Assembly: GCA_029721515.1 (NCBI GenBank)
Contig: CM056554.1
Span: 28,217,736-28,281,735 of the forward strand
Length of the DNA stretch: 64,000 nucleotides
From: Synanceia verrucosa
Taxonomy: Eukaryota > Chordata > Actinopteri > Perciformes > Synanceiidae
Direction: 5' to 3'
In this document: piece by piece, positions 1 to 10,704 of the stretch
How positions within the stretch are numbered: position 1 is the stretch's first letter
How the letters are laid out: each line of letters opens with the position of its first letter
The notes under the pieces: generated by a model
Told to the model about the DNA's origin: nothing
Database searches by the model: none
Seen by the model: the letters and a program-made list of their open reading frames with translations, nothing else
Made by a program: the position numbers and the translations under genes

Positions 1-300
1 TGGCAAATTGAGGGAAACACAGGAGCAACGGCAGAACAAAGGCAGTGTGAATGGCCGAAATTACTTCAGTTTGCAATGGAAGGGTTGGACCAGTCAATAT
101 GGGGGTTGTGGATCTTGAGCCAGTGGAGACCAAGGACAGCATGGGCAATGAGTAGTTCACCATTGTGGACGAAGACTGAGTGGGCTTTTTCAGAGGTTCA
201 AGGGGAATCTGGGCAGTGGAAGCAGAGTCAATGAAATTGACCGAGTCATTTCTGGTGAAGACAGAATGCAAGATTGTGGAACAGCTTTCCTGTTCGTTAG
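1..300 (-). mobile_element. Ty3/gypsy fragment, protease-to-RT junction
   Basis: The reverse strand translates, with shifts and a stop, to the HNPHIDW-type segment that follows the protease domain in fish gypsy pol, including the sequence IHNPHIDWSNPSIAN. The piece is cut by the window edge. It is a separate insertion from the LTR at 714-1660, because a plppr4 exon lies between them. Degenerate and not coding. Confidence 0.6.
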
Positions 301-491
301 GGGTCCTTATATGTGAATATGATGCTGCATGATTCAAAAACAAGAGTTTATTTGAGATCTGGACTTGTTGCCCTCCTAAATCCTTCATGCTGCACTTATT
401 GAACACCTGCTAGGTTTGTTTGACAGTCACCTAGTCATTGCATATGAATATTCAACATTATACCGAACTGTTTTTTCCCCCCCCTCCACAG

Positions 492-549
492 GAAGTCTTT
501 CCCCTCCCAGCATGCAACTCTGGCTGCCTTTGCTGCTGTCTACAGCTCA
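492..549 (+). CDS. plppr4: plppr4 exon, degenerate phosphatase motif 2 (partial gene)
   Basis: A 58-base exon between a pyrimidine-rich acceptor (ccctccacag) and a consensus donor (gtaagt). After one base that completes an Arg codon it reads KSFPSQHATLAAFAAVYSS and ends in phase 0, which joins directly to MYFN of the next exon. In active lipid phosphate phosphatases this position carries the SGH motif. The PLPPR family has PSQH instead, which is thought to make these membrane proteins catalytically inactive. It is too short to appear as an ORF and was found by family similarity and phase. Upstream exons are outside the window. Confidence 0.85.
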
Positions 550-713
550 GTAAGTGGTTAACATACCCTCCTCTTATGTAGACTGAAGCTATAATTGAGC
601 CACAGAAATGTGGAAAAGTGTCATTAACAGATGGTTCGATACTGACACAGGTAAGTCACGTTACAGATGAACTGAACCTTAACGTAGTTGACCATTGCAG
701 GTGTTAGCATCAC

Positions 714-1660
714 TGTAACAAGGAACCATGGCAGGGAACCCAGACACACGACAGGCAGGATATCCGTTCTCACAGTAGTCTTTATTGATAATCACAGAGC
801 AGAAAAGCACGGTATTCCAGCAAGGAGGTGGAGGACGGCCACGCGCCTCCAGGCAGACGGAGAGGCGCACCGGAGAATCCCTACTCTCACTACATTCGAT
901 TATAAAACAGGGGAAAAAAAAAAAAAAAAAATTCTTAAAGCAGAGAAGGAAATCCAGTTAACTTCACCTAAAACAGAAATGATGATGATCTAACTTGAAA
1001 GGCTACAAATATTACCACTAGAAATACCTAAACGGGAAAAAGGAGGGAAAATAACCAGGGGATCTAGGGAGAAAGAAACTAACTACAAACACAAAGGGCA
1101 CCTGCAACTCTACACTAGAGGAGGGAATAAATTAAAGAACTCAAGGAGGGAACTAAGGGGAACCAAAAACACTAGGATCAACTCGGGAGAGGATTCTTCA
1201 AGTAAAACTCAAGGGGCACGTGGCGCTAAACAAAAACCAGGAAGTAAGGGGAAACAACTAGGATCTACTCACAGGGAGGATTCTTCTAGTAACAAAAAGG
1301 GGCGCTAAGGCTGTCAAAACTACAACAAAAAATTACCACAAGGAAGATCAGGAAGCTGGAACCCAAGGAAGGCAAACTCTGGAGATCAGGTAGCGCCGAA
1401 CACAGGGAACACGACAATCACGTAACAGGAAAGGGGAGACGGGACTATTTATACAAGAGGTGATGGGGAACAGGTGGAAACAATCAGGATGGGGTCAGAC
1501 GATCACCAGACGCGGGAAACGAGGGGAGGAGGATGTGGGAAGCTGAAACGAGAGGGAAGACACAGTTACTTCAAAATAAAACAGGAAATGACAAGACAAC
1601 ATGTAAGCACAAGACAAAAATGGATAACTTAACCAAACCAGACAGACAGCACATGACACA
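714..1660 (-). mobile_element. Gypsy-type solo LTR
   Basis: A block starting TGTAACA and ending TGACACA on the + strand. It shares with the LTR at 8609-9227 the blocks for exon-like 'tttattgat', 'ggcgcac', 'gactatttatac', 'tcaaaataaaacagg' and 'cacaagacaaaaatg'. No internal gag-pol sequence adjoins it, so it is a solo LTR, antisense to plppr4. The reverse-strand 'gtataaatagtc' near 1450 is probably the LTR TATA box. It contains an A-run at 910-930. No clear target duplication was seen. Confidence 0.65.
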
Positions 1661-1744
1661 CTGGCTAGTTACTGTCATTTCCATTTCTGTCATTTGTCAT
1701 CACAATATAACAATTACTAATTTGCACTATTTTGCTCAGTAGAT

Positions 1745-2320
1745 TTTCAGATTTTTATTTTATTTATATTAGGGTTGTGAAACAATTAAATTTTTTAATC
1801 AGATTAATCACAGGTTTTGTGGATTAATTTTGATTAATCATGATAAAATTCTCTTCATTTTTAATCTATATTAATCACGTTTTTTTTTTCATGAGAAAAC
1901 AGACTGAAGAAAGAAGGGGCTATATCTGCACTGAATGCTTTTTTTAAACAGCTTCAACAGTCACTGCTGCTGTTCTACGTTCCTCTGTGCAATAGAATTT
2001 AATTATTCTGTACATAGTCTAACATCTAGTGCAATACATTTGGACATTTCCTTTTTATATATTCATATTCATAATCATATTTGTATGTAAGACAATTTTG
2101 ATACTTTTTTGTATTTTTCTTTTTTTACATTCATTTACTTATTTTATTCTTGTAAACTGACAATAAAAATCATTCAATTCAAAAGACCAAATTACACAAA
2201 GATAAATTATTGAGGTATCGAAAAATGTGAAACCAGTATTGAAACAAAGGTAGTTAAAAATATCAAAAAAATTATGAACGATACCCAGCCCTAGTTCTCT
2301 CCTCCTCTTTTCTATTTTCC
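1745..2320. repeat. Degenerate dispersed repeat with ATTAATC motifs
   Basis: Intron sequence with several GATTAATC/ATTAATCA words (about 1790-1880) and, at 2215-2295, the words 'tatcga', 'gtattgaaac' and 'acgatacccagccctag'. Both patterns recur widely in fish non-autonomous DNA elements. I cannot define ends or a class. Confidence 0.35.
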
Positions 2321-2364
2321 TTCTGTCAACTTGAAAAGATCAGATGTGAAATGTTGTGTTGCAG

Positions 2365-2538
2365 ATGTACTTCAACACGGTGCTGACTGACTCGGCCAAG
2401 CTGCTGAAGCCTCTGCTGGTCTTCTCCTTCGTCATGCTGGCCATCCTGGCCGGACTCACCAGGATCATCCAGTTCAGGAACCATCCAGTGGACGTCTACT
2501 GTGGCTGGCTGCTGGGAGCTGCCATCGCTGTTTATCTG
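2365..2538 (+). CDS. plppr4: plppr4 exon, TM5-TM6 with degenerate motif 3
   Basis: Exactly 58 codons, phase 0 at both ends, between acceptor tgttgcag and donor gtaaca. It starts MYFNTVLTDSAKLLKP, followed by a hydrophobic helix (about residues 17-32), then LTRIIQFRNHPVDVYCG and the start of the last helix (GWLLGAAIAVYL). The TR...HPVD stretch corresponds to phosphatase motif 3 (SR...HxxD), with Ser replaced by Thr. MYFN...TDS.KLLKPLLVF and the TR/NHPVDVYCG stretch match PLPPR4 better than PLPPR3. The upstream in-frame GTG at 2356 belongs to the intron, not to a start. Confidence 0.93.
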
Positions 2539-4496
2539 GTAACACTCATGTTTAGATAATACGTTTCTTCTCTTGAAGTCTGTCAGGTAAACTGAGGTCA
2601 GATAAAAGAGAGCAGCATCTTGTGTTCACTGCCAGGCATGGAGAATCATCTGAGCTTGTTGCAGTGAATTCACCTGAATATTCATCGAAGAGGCATGATT
2701 TTTGCTTTCATTTAAAATGCAATGGCTATAGAATAATTACACAATGTGTGTTTAGACGTAAGATTTAAATCTTTTGTGGAACCCAGAAATTGTTGACAAT
2801 ATTTAAAGTTGCTCGCAAATAGAAAATGTAAATATCCAAAGTTTAATAGATTTATCAGAGTATCAGCATCACCCCCAGCATCATCTCCTTCACTTTAACT
2901 GGACTCTTTCTTCCTCACTGAGTTCCCTACTCTTCACCATTTTTTAACAGTAGTGAGGAATTTAAACTGAATTCACCTTTTTAGACCCAAATTTGATCCA
3001 GAACACTGGAATTCACTGAGAAGTCAGATATGAATCCAGAATAACAAACAACCACTAAAATATTTTTTTCTGTTCAGGAAGGACAGGAAATAATAAAGAA
3101 TTTAACATCTCAATCAATAAATAATAATAATCTGCTAATATTTTTTTCTGATTTTTTGTAAAATAATTCATAGACAGCAACAATAGTTATATTGCATATA
3201 TGGTTGGATTAACCATTATAGGAACATAAAAATATTCCTGTAATCAGCAATACTGCTAATTTAGGATAGTAGTAGTCAGCTATTTTCATTCTACTACTAC
3301 TCTTTATGTAAATTCTTCTTAAATTGTTGAACAGGAAATATATTAGAGGCATGAAAATATGCACTTTTAATGGACACTAATCAGCCAAAATGAATACTTT
3401 CCATGCATGATGCATTTTCTGCCCATCATGTGCCAGTCTTTTAATGAGTTACCATGTTCTGCAGAGGTCACATCCAGGCAGTGCAGCACACTTGTTATTA
3501 TAGTATAGTACAGTGCTATAGGCTGAAAGTAGACATGGATGCTCTTCTCTTGTGTATACACTGGTGGACTCAGTATATCTGCTAGCTCCCACACACCATC
3601 ACCCTGCAGCCCACACATGTCCAGAATCCAGCGAGGCAGTCAAATAGCTCGGCGCTGTTCATCACATGATGCACAGTCACTTTAAACGGTTTAAACATTT
3701 CACCAGTGGATGTGTCTTAAATATGGAATTACTAACCAGGGAAAAGAATCTTGTTTTTGTCTTGTATTTGGATGCTGTTTTCCAGGATTTTGTGTCTAAA
3801 GAAGACAACAGTTTATCAAATGGTTCCAGTATGTCATATTACTCATTTTATTAAAAGTGTCTGAGAACAATGGATAAGATCCCTACAGACAAATATGCCC
3901 CTTTTCTGATCTTTCCATTGGTCCACTCTGTTTGTGCAGTCGGGCTGTCAAACCATTCATTTGTTTTAATGAAATAGTCAGTGATCAGTAATAGTGACTA
4001 CCGCACAGACTCTCAGTTTAAAGTGAACTTATCTGAAATATTTGGAGCCATTCTCAGGATAAAATATCACATCTAAAAACAGCATCATTAGACCATTATT
4101 TGTTCAGGAATGCTATTTTTTTAAACGTGTAAATTATGATATATTATTAGTATTACCATTATTACTGTAACTATTGTTATTAATCCTCGATGTTTGCAGT
4201 AAATGGCAGAAGCTGTTGCCCCTTAAAGTGGCTCTGCACCTTGTAGATATGAGGATTTTTACTGTCTGTTCTCCAGGTGATTATTTAGCACAGTTCAGGC
4301 TTCACTGGGCTATTTTAGGGTTCTTTGTTTGGAGTTGTGTCGTTTGTCATCAGAGCAGAAATACAAAGACAAACAAATAAATTAAGGCTGATTGGCAGCC
4401 TCCCCTTGTTCTGTGCTACACTGTTTTTACTCCACTTACCTTGTGGCTTTAATGAAGGTGAAGCTGTATTTAGTGCTCATGTCTGGTCGTTTGCAG
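2539..4496 (+). other. plppr4 intron without recognisable genes
   Basis: AT-rich intron sequence. Small ORFs here (for example 3367-3618 on -, 3666-3854 and 4174-4380 on +) show no family signature. I see no repeat family that I can name. Confidence 0.6.
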
Positions 4497-4632
4497 GGTG
4501 TTTATGCTGTGGGGAACTTCCAGCCCAGTGAGGACCGGTCCAGAAGTCGATCCCCCACCCCCACCCTGAGAGAGCCCCCCCTTTCCTCTCTACCCAATGT
4601 CAGCCAATCAGCAATGAGCAACAGCCACCAAG
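4497..4632 (+). CDS. plppr4: plppr4 exon, end of last TM and start of cytoplasmic tail
   Basis: 136 bases between acceptor gtttgcag and donor gtaaaa. It reads GVYAVGNFQPSEDRSRSRSP and then a Ser/Pro-rich stretch ending ...SNSHQ, leaving one base of a Gly codon (phase 1). GxYAVGNF after the last helix is conserved in PLPPR3 and PLPPR4. The tail that starts here is the cytoplasmic region that distinguishes these long members from PLPPR1/2/5. Confidence 0.9.
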
Positions 4633-5122
4633 GTAAAACCATTCCTGCCAGGTGTGTTCCAGAAGATGACATCAGTTCACACTGTCTAACAGCAATACTA
4701 CAAAAAAAAATCAAAGAAGGAAATAAATGTTGTTCATTTGTTTTTCCATTTGTCTAAAGCTCAGGGCTGACTGACTGTACAGGTGTACAGGCAGCATCAG
4801 TAGTAGTACCAAGTGCTGCTTGGTGTCTCACTGTGATGCCCTAGCTACTCTCAGGACATGCCAGGAACAGCGTAGTGCCCTTTCAAAATAAGGTTATAAC
4901 CTGGATCCCGACCTCTAAATATGTCAGTATTATTTCCACGCACTAGTCTACATACCCGCAGGCACACCATGCCACTTAAGCTGTGGTAGTTCTGCCAGTT
5001 TCTTTCTGTTGTTTGTGGTTTTTTGTTTTTTGGTAAATGTCTAATTATTGTTTTTTAGCACCTTGGTCGCTGAGAACGTAGACGGTAGACTGTAGACGGT
5101 ACTGTACAGTACAAGTACATAA
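4633..5122 (+). other. Intron sequence before the gypsy element
   Basis: Nothing recognisable. Immediately left of the LTR at 5123 is a short run of GTAC/AGTAC words (5090-5120). Confidence 0.5.
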
Positions 5123-5310
5123 TGTGATGGGTCCATGGCTGGAGCCCAGAAGCACGACTCAGGAGACAGTGGTAAAAATTCAACCTTAAACAGGCTGGCA
5201 GGCAAGGGCACACAGTGTTACTTTCAAAATAAAACAGGAAAGACAGGAAAACATGAATGCACAAGACAAAAATGTTTAACTTAACCAAAACAGACGAACA
5301 GGACTTGACA
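5123..5310 (-). mobile_element. 3' LTR of gypsy element, internally deleted
   Basis: On the + strand it runs TGTGATGGGTCCATGG...CTTGACA and matches both ends of the 619-base LTR at 8609-9227, but it lacks roughly 430 internal bases. In element orientation (minus strand) it is the downstream LTR, directly after the chromodomain end of pol. Confidence 0.75.
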
Positions 5311-6530
5311 GAAGCCCCACCTCAGATTCGGCATGATCCAACTAGCAGGAACCCACTGGCGTTCTTCAGGGCCGTATCCTTCCCAGTCGATGAGGAATTC
5401 TCTGCCCTGGCCCCTATTACATACAGCCAACAGCTTCTTAACCATGTAGACTTCCCTCCCTTGGATCATCCAGGGAGGAGGAGCCGGGAGGGCGGGGGGA
5501 ATCAACGGGCTGTCGATGACAGGTTTCACTTTGCTGACATGGAACGTGGAATGGACTCTCATGGAACGAGGAAGCTTGAGGCACACCGCTGCTGGGTTGA
5601 TCACCTTGGAGACAGGGAAGGGTCCCATAAAGCGCGGAGCCAACTTTCTGGATGGGACGCGGAGAGGTAGGTTGTGGGTGGAGAGCCATACTTTCTGCCC
5701 CACCCGGTAGGAGGGAGCTGGTCTACGGTGGACCTTCATGCGTGCCTGGCCCCGCAGAAGGATGCCGCGCGGAGAGGCCCAGCGTCGTACCTGGGCGTAG
5801 GCCGAGGGAACCACTGCCTCTTTTTCAGTCTCTGGGAAGATGGGTGGCTGGTAGCCGTAGACGCACTGGAACGGGGACATGCCGGTGGCAGTTGTGGGAA
5901 GAGTGTTGTGGGTATACTCCATCCAGGTGAAGTTCTTGCTCCAGGAAGAGGGATTTTGAGAAACCAGGCAGTGGAGTGCAGTCTCCAACACTTAATTCAG
6001 CCTTTCTGTCTGTCTGTTTGCCTCAGGATGATACCCGGAGGTGAGGCTGATCTAGGCCCCGATGAGACGGCAGAACTCCTTCCAGAAGCGGGAAACGAAC
6101 TGGGGCCCTTGGTCTGACAAGATGTCTCTGGGAAAACCATGAATCTTGAAAATGTTATGCAACATAACTTCGGCTGTCTCTTTGGCAGAGGGCAGCCTAG
6201 GCAAAGCTATGAAATGAGCCATTTTGGAAAAACGATCCACCACTGTGAGCACAGTGGTGTTACCTTGAGACAGGGGAAGGCCTGTGAGGAAGTCCAGAGA
6301 AATGTGGGCACTGCCTCTACCTGCCTCTAGCCTCTACCAGTGGGCACTGGTAGAGGCTGTAGGAGACCGGCTCGGGGCAGCGATGAGGTTTTGCACCTGG
6401 CACATACAGGGCACGCTCCCACATACTCACGTACCAGCTTCTTCATGTCTAGCCACCATAAACGTCGCTGAATGAACTCCAGAGTCCACTTGACCCCGGG
6501 TGACAGGTGAGAAGCGATATGTGAGCCCAA
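5311..6530 (-). pseudogene. Gypsy pol: integrase with C-terminal chromodomain
   Basis: Minus-strand integrase of a Ty3/gypsy chromovirus-like retrotransposon. In order: an HHCC zinc-binding segment (6327-6530, ending CPVCARCK); the core with TVVDRFSKMAHF and LSDQGPQFVSRFW, which holds the first two catalytic Asp (6052-6252); the conserved C-terminal region with YRVGQKVWL; and a chromodomain near 5327-5420 (REFLIDWEGYGPEERQWVP). The reading frame is broken several times, for example by a stop after 6055 and a shift near 5990, so it is inactive. The chromodomain and overall order resemble sushi-type elements of fish. Confidence 0.85.
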
Positions 6531-6853
6531 TGCACCACCTTAGGGTGAAGCACCATAAGGAAGAACAGGCGGTTCAGTGGGCACCCCTCAGACGGCAGGT
6601 TCCCACCATCAGCTTTCTTCACCTCGGTTTCTATGTGCCATGCCACTGCTCCAACCACAGTGTCATGGAAGGATGGTCTCGGGGGCGCTGGCCACAGGCT
6701 CAGGGTCATAGAGTCTGCAGAGAGCATCAGGTTTGACGTTTCAGGACCCCGGCAGCTGTTAAAAAAAGAGAGACCAACGACACTGGAATTCAGTCTTTTA
6801 GCAGTTCTGAGATACTCCAGATTATTATGAGCAGTCCACACAATGAAGGGGTG

Positions 6854-7378
6854 CTACGCACCCTCCAGCCAGTGCCTCCACTCCTCAAGGGCCCCCTTCA
6901 CGGCAAGGAGCTCCTGGTTCCCGATGTCGTAGTGCCTCAAAGCCTTGGATAGGCGCCAAGAGAGGAAGGCATAGTGATGCATTTTCCCGTTGGCCGCAGA
7001 GCATTGAGACAGGACTGCCCCGATTCCCTCGCTGGAGGCGTCCACCTCTACCACAAACTGGCGGGTAGGGTCAGGCATGGTGAGGATGGGGGTTGTGGTT
7101 AACAGCTCCTTGAGGTGCTGGAAGGACCGGTCGGCCTCGGGAGACCACCGGAACACCTGCTGGGGAGAGGTTAGTGTGTGCAGAGGAGAAACTACGGTGC
7201 TGAAGTTACGGATAAACCGGCCACTCTGCTACTGATTTTATTCTAGCCGGGTCCATCTCTGTCTGCCCAGGGGCTACGAGGAAGCCCAGGAAGGACACTG
7301 ACTCTGGATGAAATTCACACTTTTCTGTCTTACAGAATAACTGATTTTGTAATAGGCGTGTGAGTACCTGTCGAACAA
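6854..7378 (-). pseudogene. Gypsy pol: RT thumb remnant and RNase H
   Basis: RNase H is clear at 6854-7156 (FRWSPEADRSFQHLKEL, then VEVDASSEGIGAVLSQ with a catalytic Asp, and YDIGNQELLAVKGALEEW). Upstream (about 7180-7378) the frame carries only the end of the RT (LLQNQLF, KCEFHPESVSFLGF, KSVAEWPV), with an internal loss and frame changes. The palm with the catalytic YxDD motif is absent: the sequence passes directly from the post-protease segment to the thumb. This copy therefore cannot encode a working RT. Confidence 0.8.
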
Positions 7379-7935
7379 CTTGCGAGGTCCGGCGATGGCG
7401 ATGGCGCCGTGAGCGGCGGCGTCGTGGGAGGCTCGGGACTGGTCTGTACAGCTCTTACCGCCGTGGGAGCTGTCTGGGGAGGCAAGCACCGGCTGAGGCA
7501 GTCGGGAGACCACTCGAGTACTTCCCCGGTGCGCCAGTCCATGTGTGGGTTGTGCAGGCTCAGCCAGGGGAATCCCAGCACCAGAGACGGGTGAGCTGAA
7601 AAGAAAGAAGGTTAGTGTCTCTGAGTGATTCCTAATGGTCACCGTGACAGGGGCAGCCTGATGGGTGACCGTGAATGATGTGTTTCTAACGAGGTGGTTT
7701 TCAGAGGTTCTTTCAGTTTTTTGGATGCTATCCCCAGCTGCTTAGCTATTCCCCAGTTCATCGGGCTAATGTCTGCCCCAGAGTCAATCAAAGCCTGAAA
7801 CTGTTGTGACTGAGAGTGTGTGGATAGCGTTACCTTCGTTAGAGTCCGAGGAGGTAGGTCCGAGGAGGAGAAACGGCTCACCAGCGCCCTCCTCAGCTTC
7901 ACTGGTGAGTCTGCCTTTTTGCTGGGCAGAGACAA
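7379..7935 (-). pseudogene. Gypsy pol: aspartic protease and linker
   Basis: The active-site motif ALIDSGAD lies at 7771-7785 (minus strand) within a 98-residue open stretch (7639-7935). The LGFPWLSLHNPHMDW segment that normally follows the protease is at about 7500-7581 in another frame. Retropepsin family; it would cleave the element's own polyprotein. Frameshifted and dead. Confidence 0.75.
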
Positions 7936-8608
7936 ATCTGATGGCCACTCTCACCGCAGTAGAGACACCTTCCCTCTCTCATCCACCTCTGGCGCTCATC
8001 TGGTGTGAAGCGAGTCCGCCCCAGCTGCATGGGTTCCACTTCAGGGGCAGGGAGTGCTGGTCGAAACGAGGTGGCGGGTGCTGGAGATGGTGAGTCCGGC
8101 CGCCTGGGTCACGGTCGCCCGACCGAGAAATGGGACGACTCCCGCTGTTTGGCCTTGTGGAGCAGGCGGAGACGGTTCTCAGTTCGAATGGCCAGGACGA
8201 TGGGAAATCACAAAAGCCACTTTGGATCTGGCAGTAGGGAAAGCCTGAGGAGTGAGTTCGAAGTGCAGCTCACATTGGACCAAGAAGGTTATGCAGTCAG
8301 CTGCGTCACCGGAAAACTTGGGAGGAGCAGAGAGCTTGGGTGGCGTTGCTGGAGAGGGTGGAGGGTTTCTGGGCAGGTCTACTTCCGGTCCTGTGCATGA
8401 GACCAACCATTTCATTTACAACTCAAATGTCAAATAGTCCACTCGTGACAGCACTGAGTCTTTAAAGTCCCGCTGTCCAGTTGCCAGATCCACTACGCCT
8501 TGCTTGACCACTGCCTCTTCAGCCTGGTGGCGGCTAATCCGCACCACCTGGGCCACCATGAGGGCGGGCAGCATTGAGTCGGCTGGGCTCTGTCTGACGA
8601 CATCGTAC
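7926..8608 (-). pseudogene. Gypsy gag with CCHC zinc knuckle
   Basis: Minus strand. A capsid-type segment (PPKFSGDAADCITFLVQCEL, then HFELTPQAFPTARSKVAFVI; 8179-8415) typical of sushi-like gag is followed by an intact CX2CX4HX4C knuckle at 7926-7967 (CLYCGESGHQICLC). Stops and shifts interrupt it. The frame beginning with MDPSQYD starts inside the adjacent LTR (about 8622), so the LTR/gag border is uncertain and no primer-binding site is obvious. Confidence 0.7.
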
Positions 8609-9227
8609 TGTGATGGGTCCATGGCTGGAGCCCAGAAGCACGACTTAGGAGACAGATGTTAAAGTTCAACCTTAAACAGGCTTTTATTGATCATGCAGGC
8701 AGGCAAGAGCACACGGTGTTCCAGCGGGGCAGGTGGAGGTGAATGCACATCACCGAGCAGGTGGAGGCGCACGTCCGGGAGTCCCTACGCTGGACTACCT
8801 CAACTATAAACGGGGGAAGTCACTAGGCTCAACTCTCACAGAGGATCTACTAGGACCGGGACAGGGAAGAAAAACAAAATGGCACTACGGCTGTAAAACT
8901 TACAAAGAAACAATCGCTGGAGAAAACAGGGAGCTTGCACCGGGTGGAGGTGATGCAGAGACAGGAACAGGCACGGGACCATGACGATCTCGCAACAAGA
9001 CGGGGGAGACGAGACTATTTATACATAAGGAAGGGGAGACAGGTGGAGCCAATTAGGGCGGGGTTTGACAATCACCAGACACGGGAAAACACATGAGGGC
9101 AGGCATGTGAAGCTGAAACGAGAAGGAGACGAGGTTACTTTCAAAATAAAACAGGAAAGACAGGACAACATGAATGCACAAGACAAAAATGTTTAACTTA
9201 ACCAAAACAGATGAACAGGTCTTGACA
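8609..9227 (-). mobile_element. 5' LTR of gypsy element (full length)
   Basis: 619 bases from TGTGATGGG to CTTGACA on the + strand, so TG...CA in either orientation. The minus strand carries 'tataaatagtc' near 9015. In element orientation it is the upstream LTR next to gag. The pair with 5123-5310 bounds a 4.1-kb element inserted antisense in a plppr4 intron. No matching target duplication was seen at 5118-5122 and 9228-9232. Confidence 0.75.
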
Positions 9228-9324
9228 CACAGAAATGACAACAAAGAACCTGCCTTTTGACTTAAGAATGAAGACACACATCCATAATATAACATAACAT
9301 ATGATAACAACATTTTATAACGCA

Positions 9325-9480
9325 ACAAGTCAAGTCCATTTTATTTGTATCGTCCAATATCACAAATTATGAATTTGCCTCAGAGTGCTTTCTGTACAGG
9401 ATATGACACCTTCTGTCCTTTACTAATGAGCCTCACATCAATGAAGGAGAAACTCCCCAAAACTCTTTTAACAGGGTTTT
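9325..9480 (-). mobile_element. Truncated LINE 3' tail
   Basis: Reverse complement of the conserved 3' tail seen at 16690-16858: the words 'tatcacaaatt', 'tgcctcagag', 'acaggatatgacacc' and 'aactccccaaaa' are shared. It is a 5'-truncated L2-type LINE (or a SINE using that tail). Confidence 0.65.
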
Positions 9481-9665
9481 AAATAACATATTATATCATA
9501 ACATAATATAACATTAGATAACCTAACATAACATGTTATAATATAATAGTTTTTGCTACTGAAGATTCTATCTAACTACCTTTAAATGTTCTGACTGATG
9601 TCTGATACTGATAATATGGTCAAACCTCACCACCCCTTACTAACCTGACTGTTCCCCACGGACAG

Positions 9666-9894
9666 GCCACCTCAGTCTGGCTCCCAGCCAACCAGAGCCC
9701 ATCATCACCAGGACCTCCTCCCACACTTTGTCCCCCAACCAACCAGAGCCCATTCTGACCCGAAGTGCCTCCTACCGAGAGCCGTCTCTGTCTAACCTGA
9801 AGAGAGCCAGCGCTGAGGTGGAGATGATCACCCCATCCAGTCCCCTGGGCAACCAGGACAACATGATGACTTTCAGCAGCAGCACGCTGCCCAG
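9666..9894 (+). CDS. plppr4: plppr4 exon, cytoplasmic tail
   Basis: 229 bases, phase 1 in and phase 2 out, acceptor ccacggacag and donor gtaagt. It includes a duplicated QPEPI(I/L)TR motif, then PSLSNLKRASAEVEMITPSS, PLGNQDNMMTF and STLPR. The LKRA(N/S)(A/V)(D/E)V...TP.SP...NM.TFS.TLPR block is the most conserved part of the PLPPR3/4 tail, and the spelling favours PLPPR4. Cytoplasmic; in the mammalian protein the tail carries protein-interaction sites. Confidence 0.92.
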
Positions 9895-9948
9895 GTAAGT
9901 GCCTTTAACGTCTGTCCTGAGCAACACCGTACATTCCACTGGGATCAA

Positions 9949-9970
9949 AGGTCAAAGGTCACTGTGACCT
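9949..9970 (+). promoter_or_regulatory. Composite DR1 / palindromic nuclear-receptor half-site cluster
   Basis: AGGTCA-A-AGGTCA (9949-9961) is a perfect DR1, and it overlaps AGGTCA-CTG-TGACCT (9956-9970), a perfect IR3 of the oestrogen-response-element form. It lies 55 bases after a plppr4 exon and inside a dispersed repeat that recurs at about 25471. Only the sequence match is seen; function is not shown. Confidence 0.4.
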
Positions 9971-10704
9971 CTCTAAACACATTTTTGGCAATAAATCAAG
10001 GATTTATCTGCACATTGGGAACATTTCTATCTAACAGGATGAAATGCAGTGATGACATTTTGGACAGACATAGATGTGAACTGGAACTTGACTGGTTGGT
10101 GGAGGAGTACAGCTGTATACTGTCTCCGTACATACTGTAGATAAATAATCATCAGATCATCTTTTATTCTTTTGTTCCAAAGCTAAGTGAATAGTGCTAC
10201 ATTTTAAAAATAAGAAGCAGTGTCTTCAGTCAATGAGTAGAATAAGGAGAAAAACATATAATGTAAACAATCAACATGTGTTGTAAATGTGTAAATAAGC
10301 TGCAGACCAAACGAAAAACACATGTACAGAATAGAAGAAAACAATGGACCAACTGGTGGAATAAAGATAACAGAATTATTTTACATATTGATAAATGAAT
10401 GTTAGTGCACATAAATAGATAATAATATTGCACATGTAGATTATGAGTATGTTATTATCATATGAGCATTTATATTACACAGTTGAGTTTGTTGTAGGAA
10501 GGAAACACATAATGTCAGAGCAAAGCTTCATGTTCTTCAGGTGAGGGAGTTGAAAAGCTGCGTTAGCGGCATCACTGAGCAACCATGTCATCATAGCTTA
10601 ATTAATCTACACCAACACATTGTTTAGCAGAACTCAATCAAAAAAATCAAGGAAAATAACAACACAGTCTTAACTAATGATCAAACATGCTGATAAATGA
10701 AATC

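Noticed and set aside
2356..2559. ORF start at GTG 2356 as the beginning of a gene
   Set aside because: The bases before 2365 are a splice acceptor (tgttgcag), and the frame runs past a donor at 2539; it is an internal exon.
5257..6117. Plus-strand ORFs of 92-147 residues over the gypsy integrase
   Set aside because: Antisense shadows of the minus-strand pol, which has clear integrase and chromodomain motifs.
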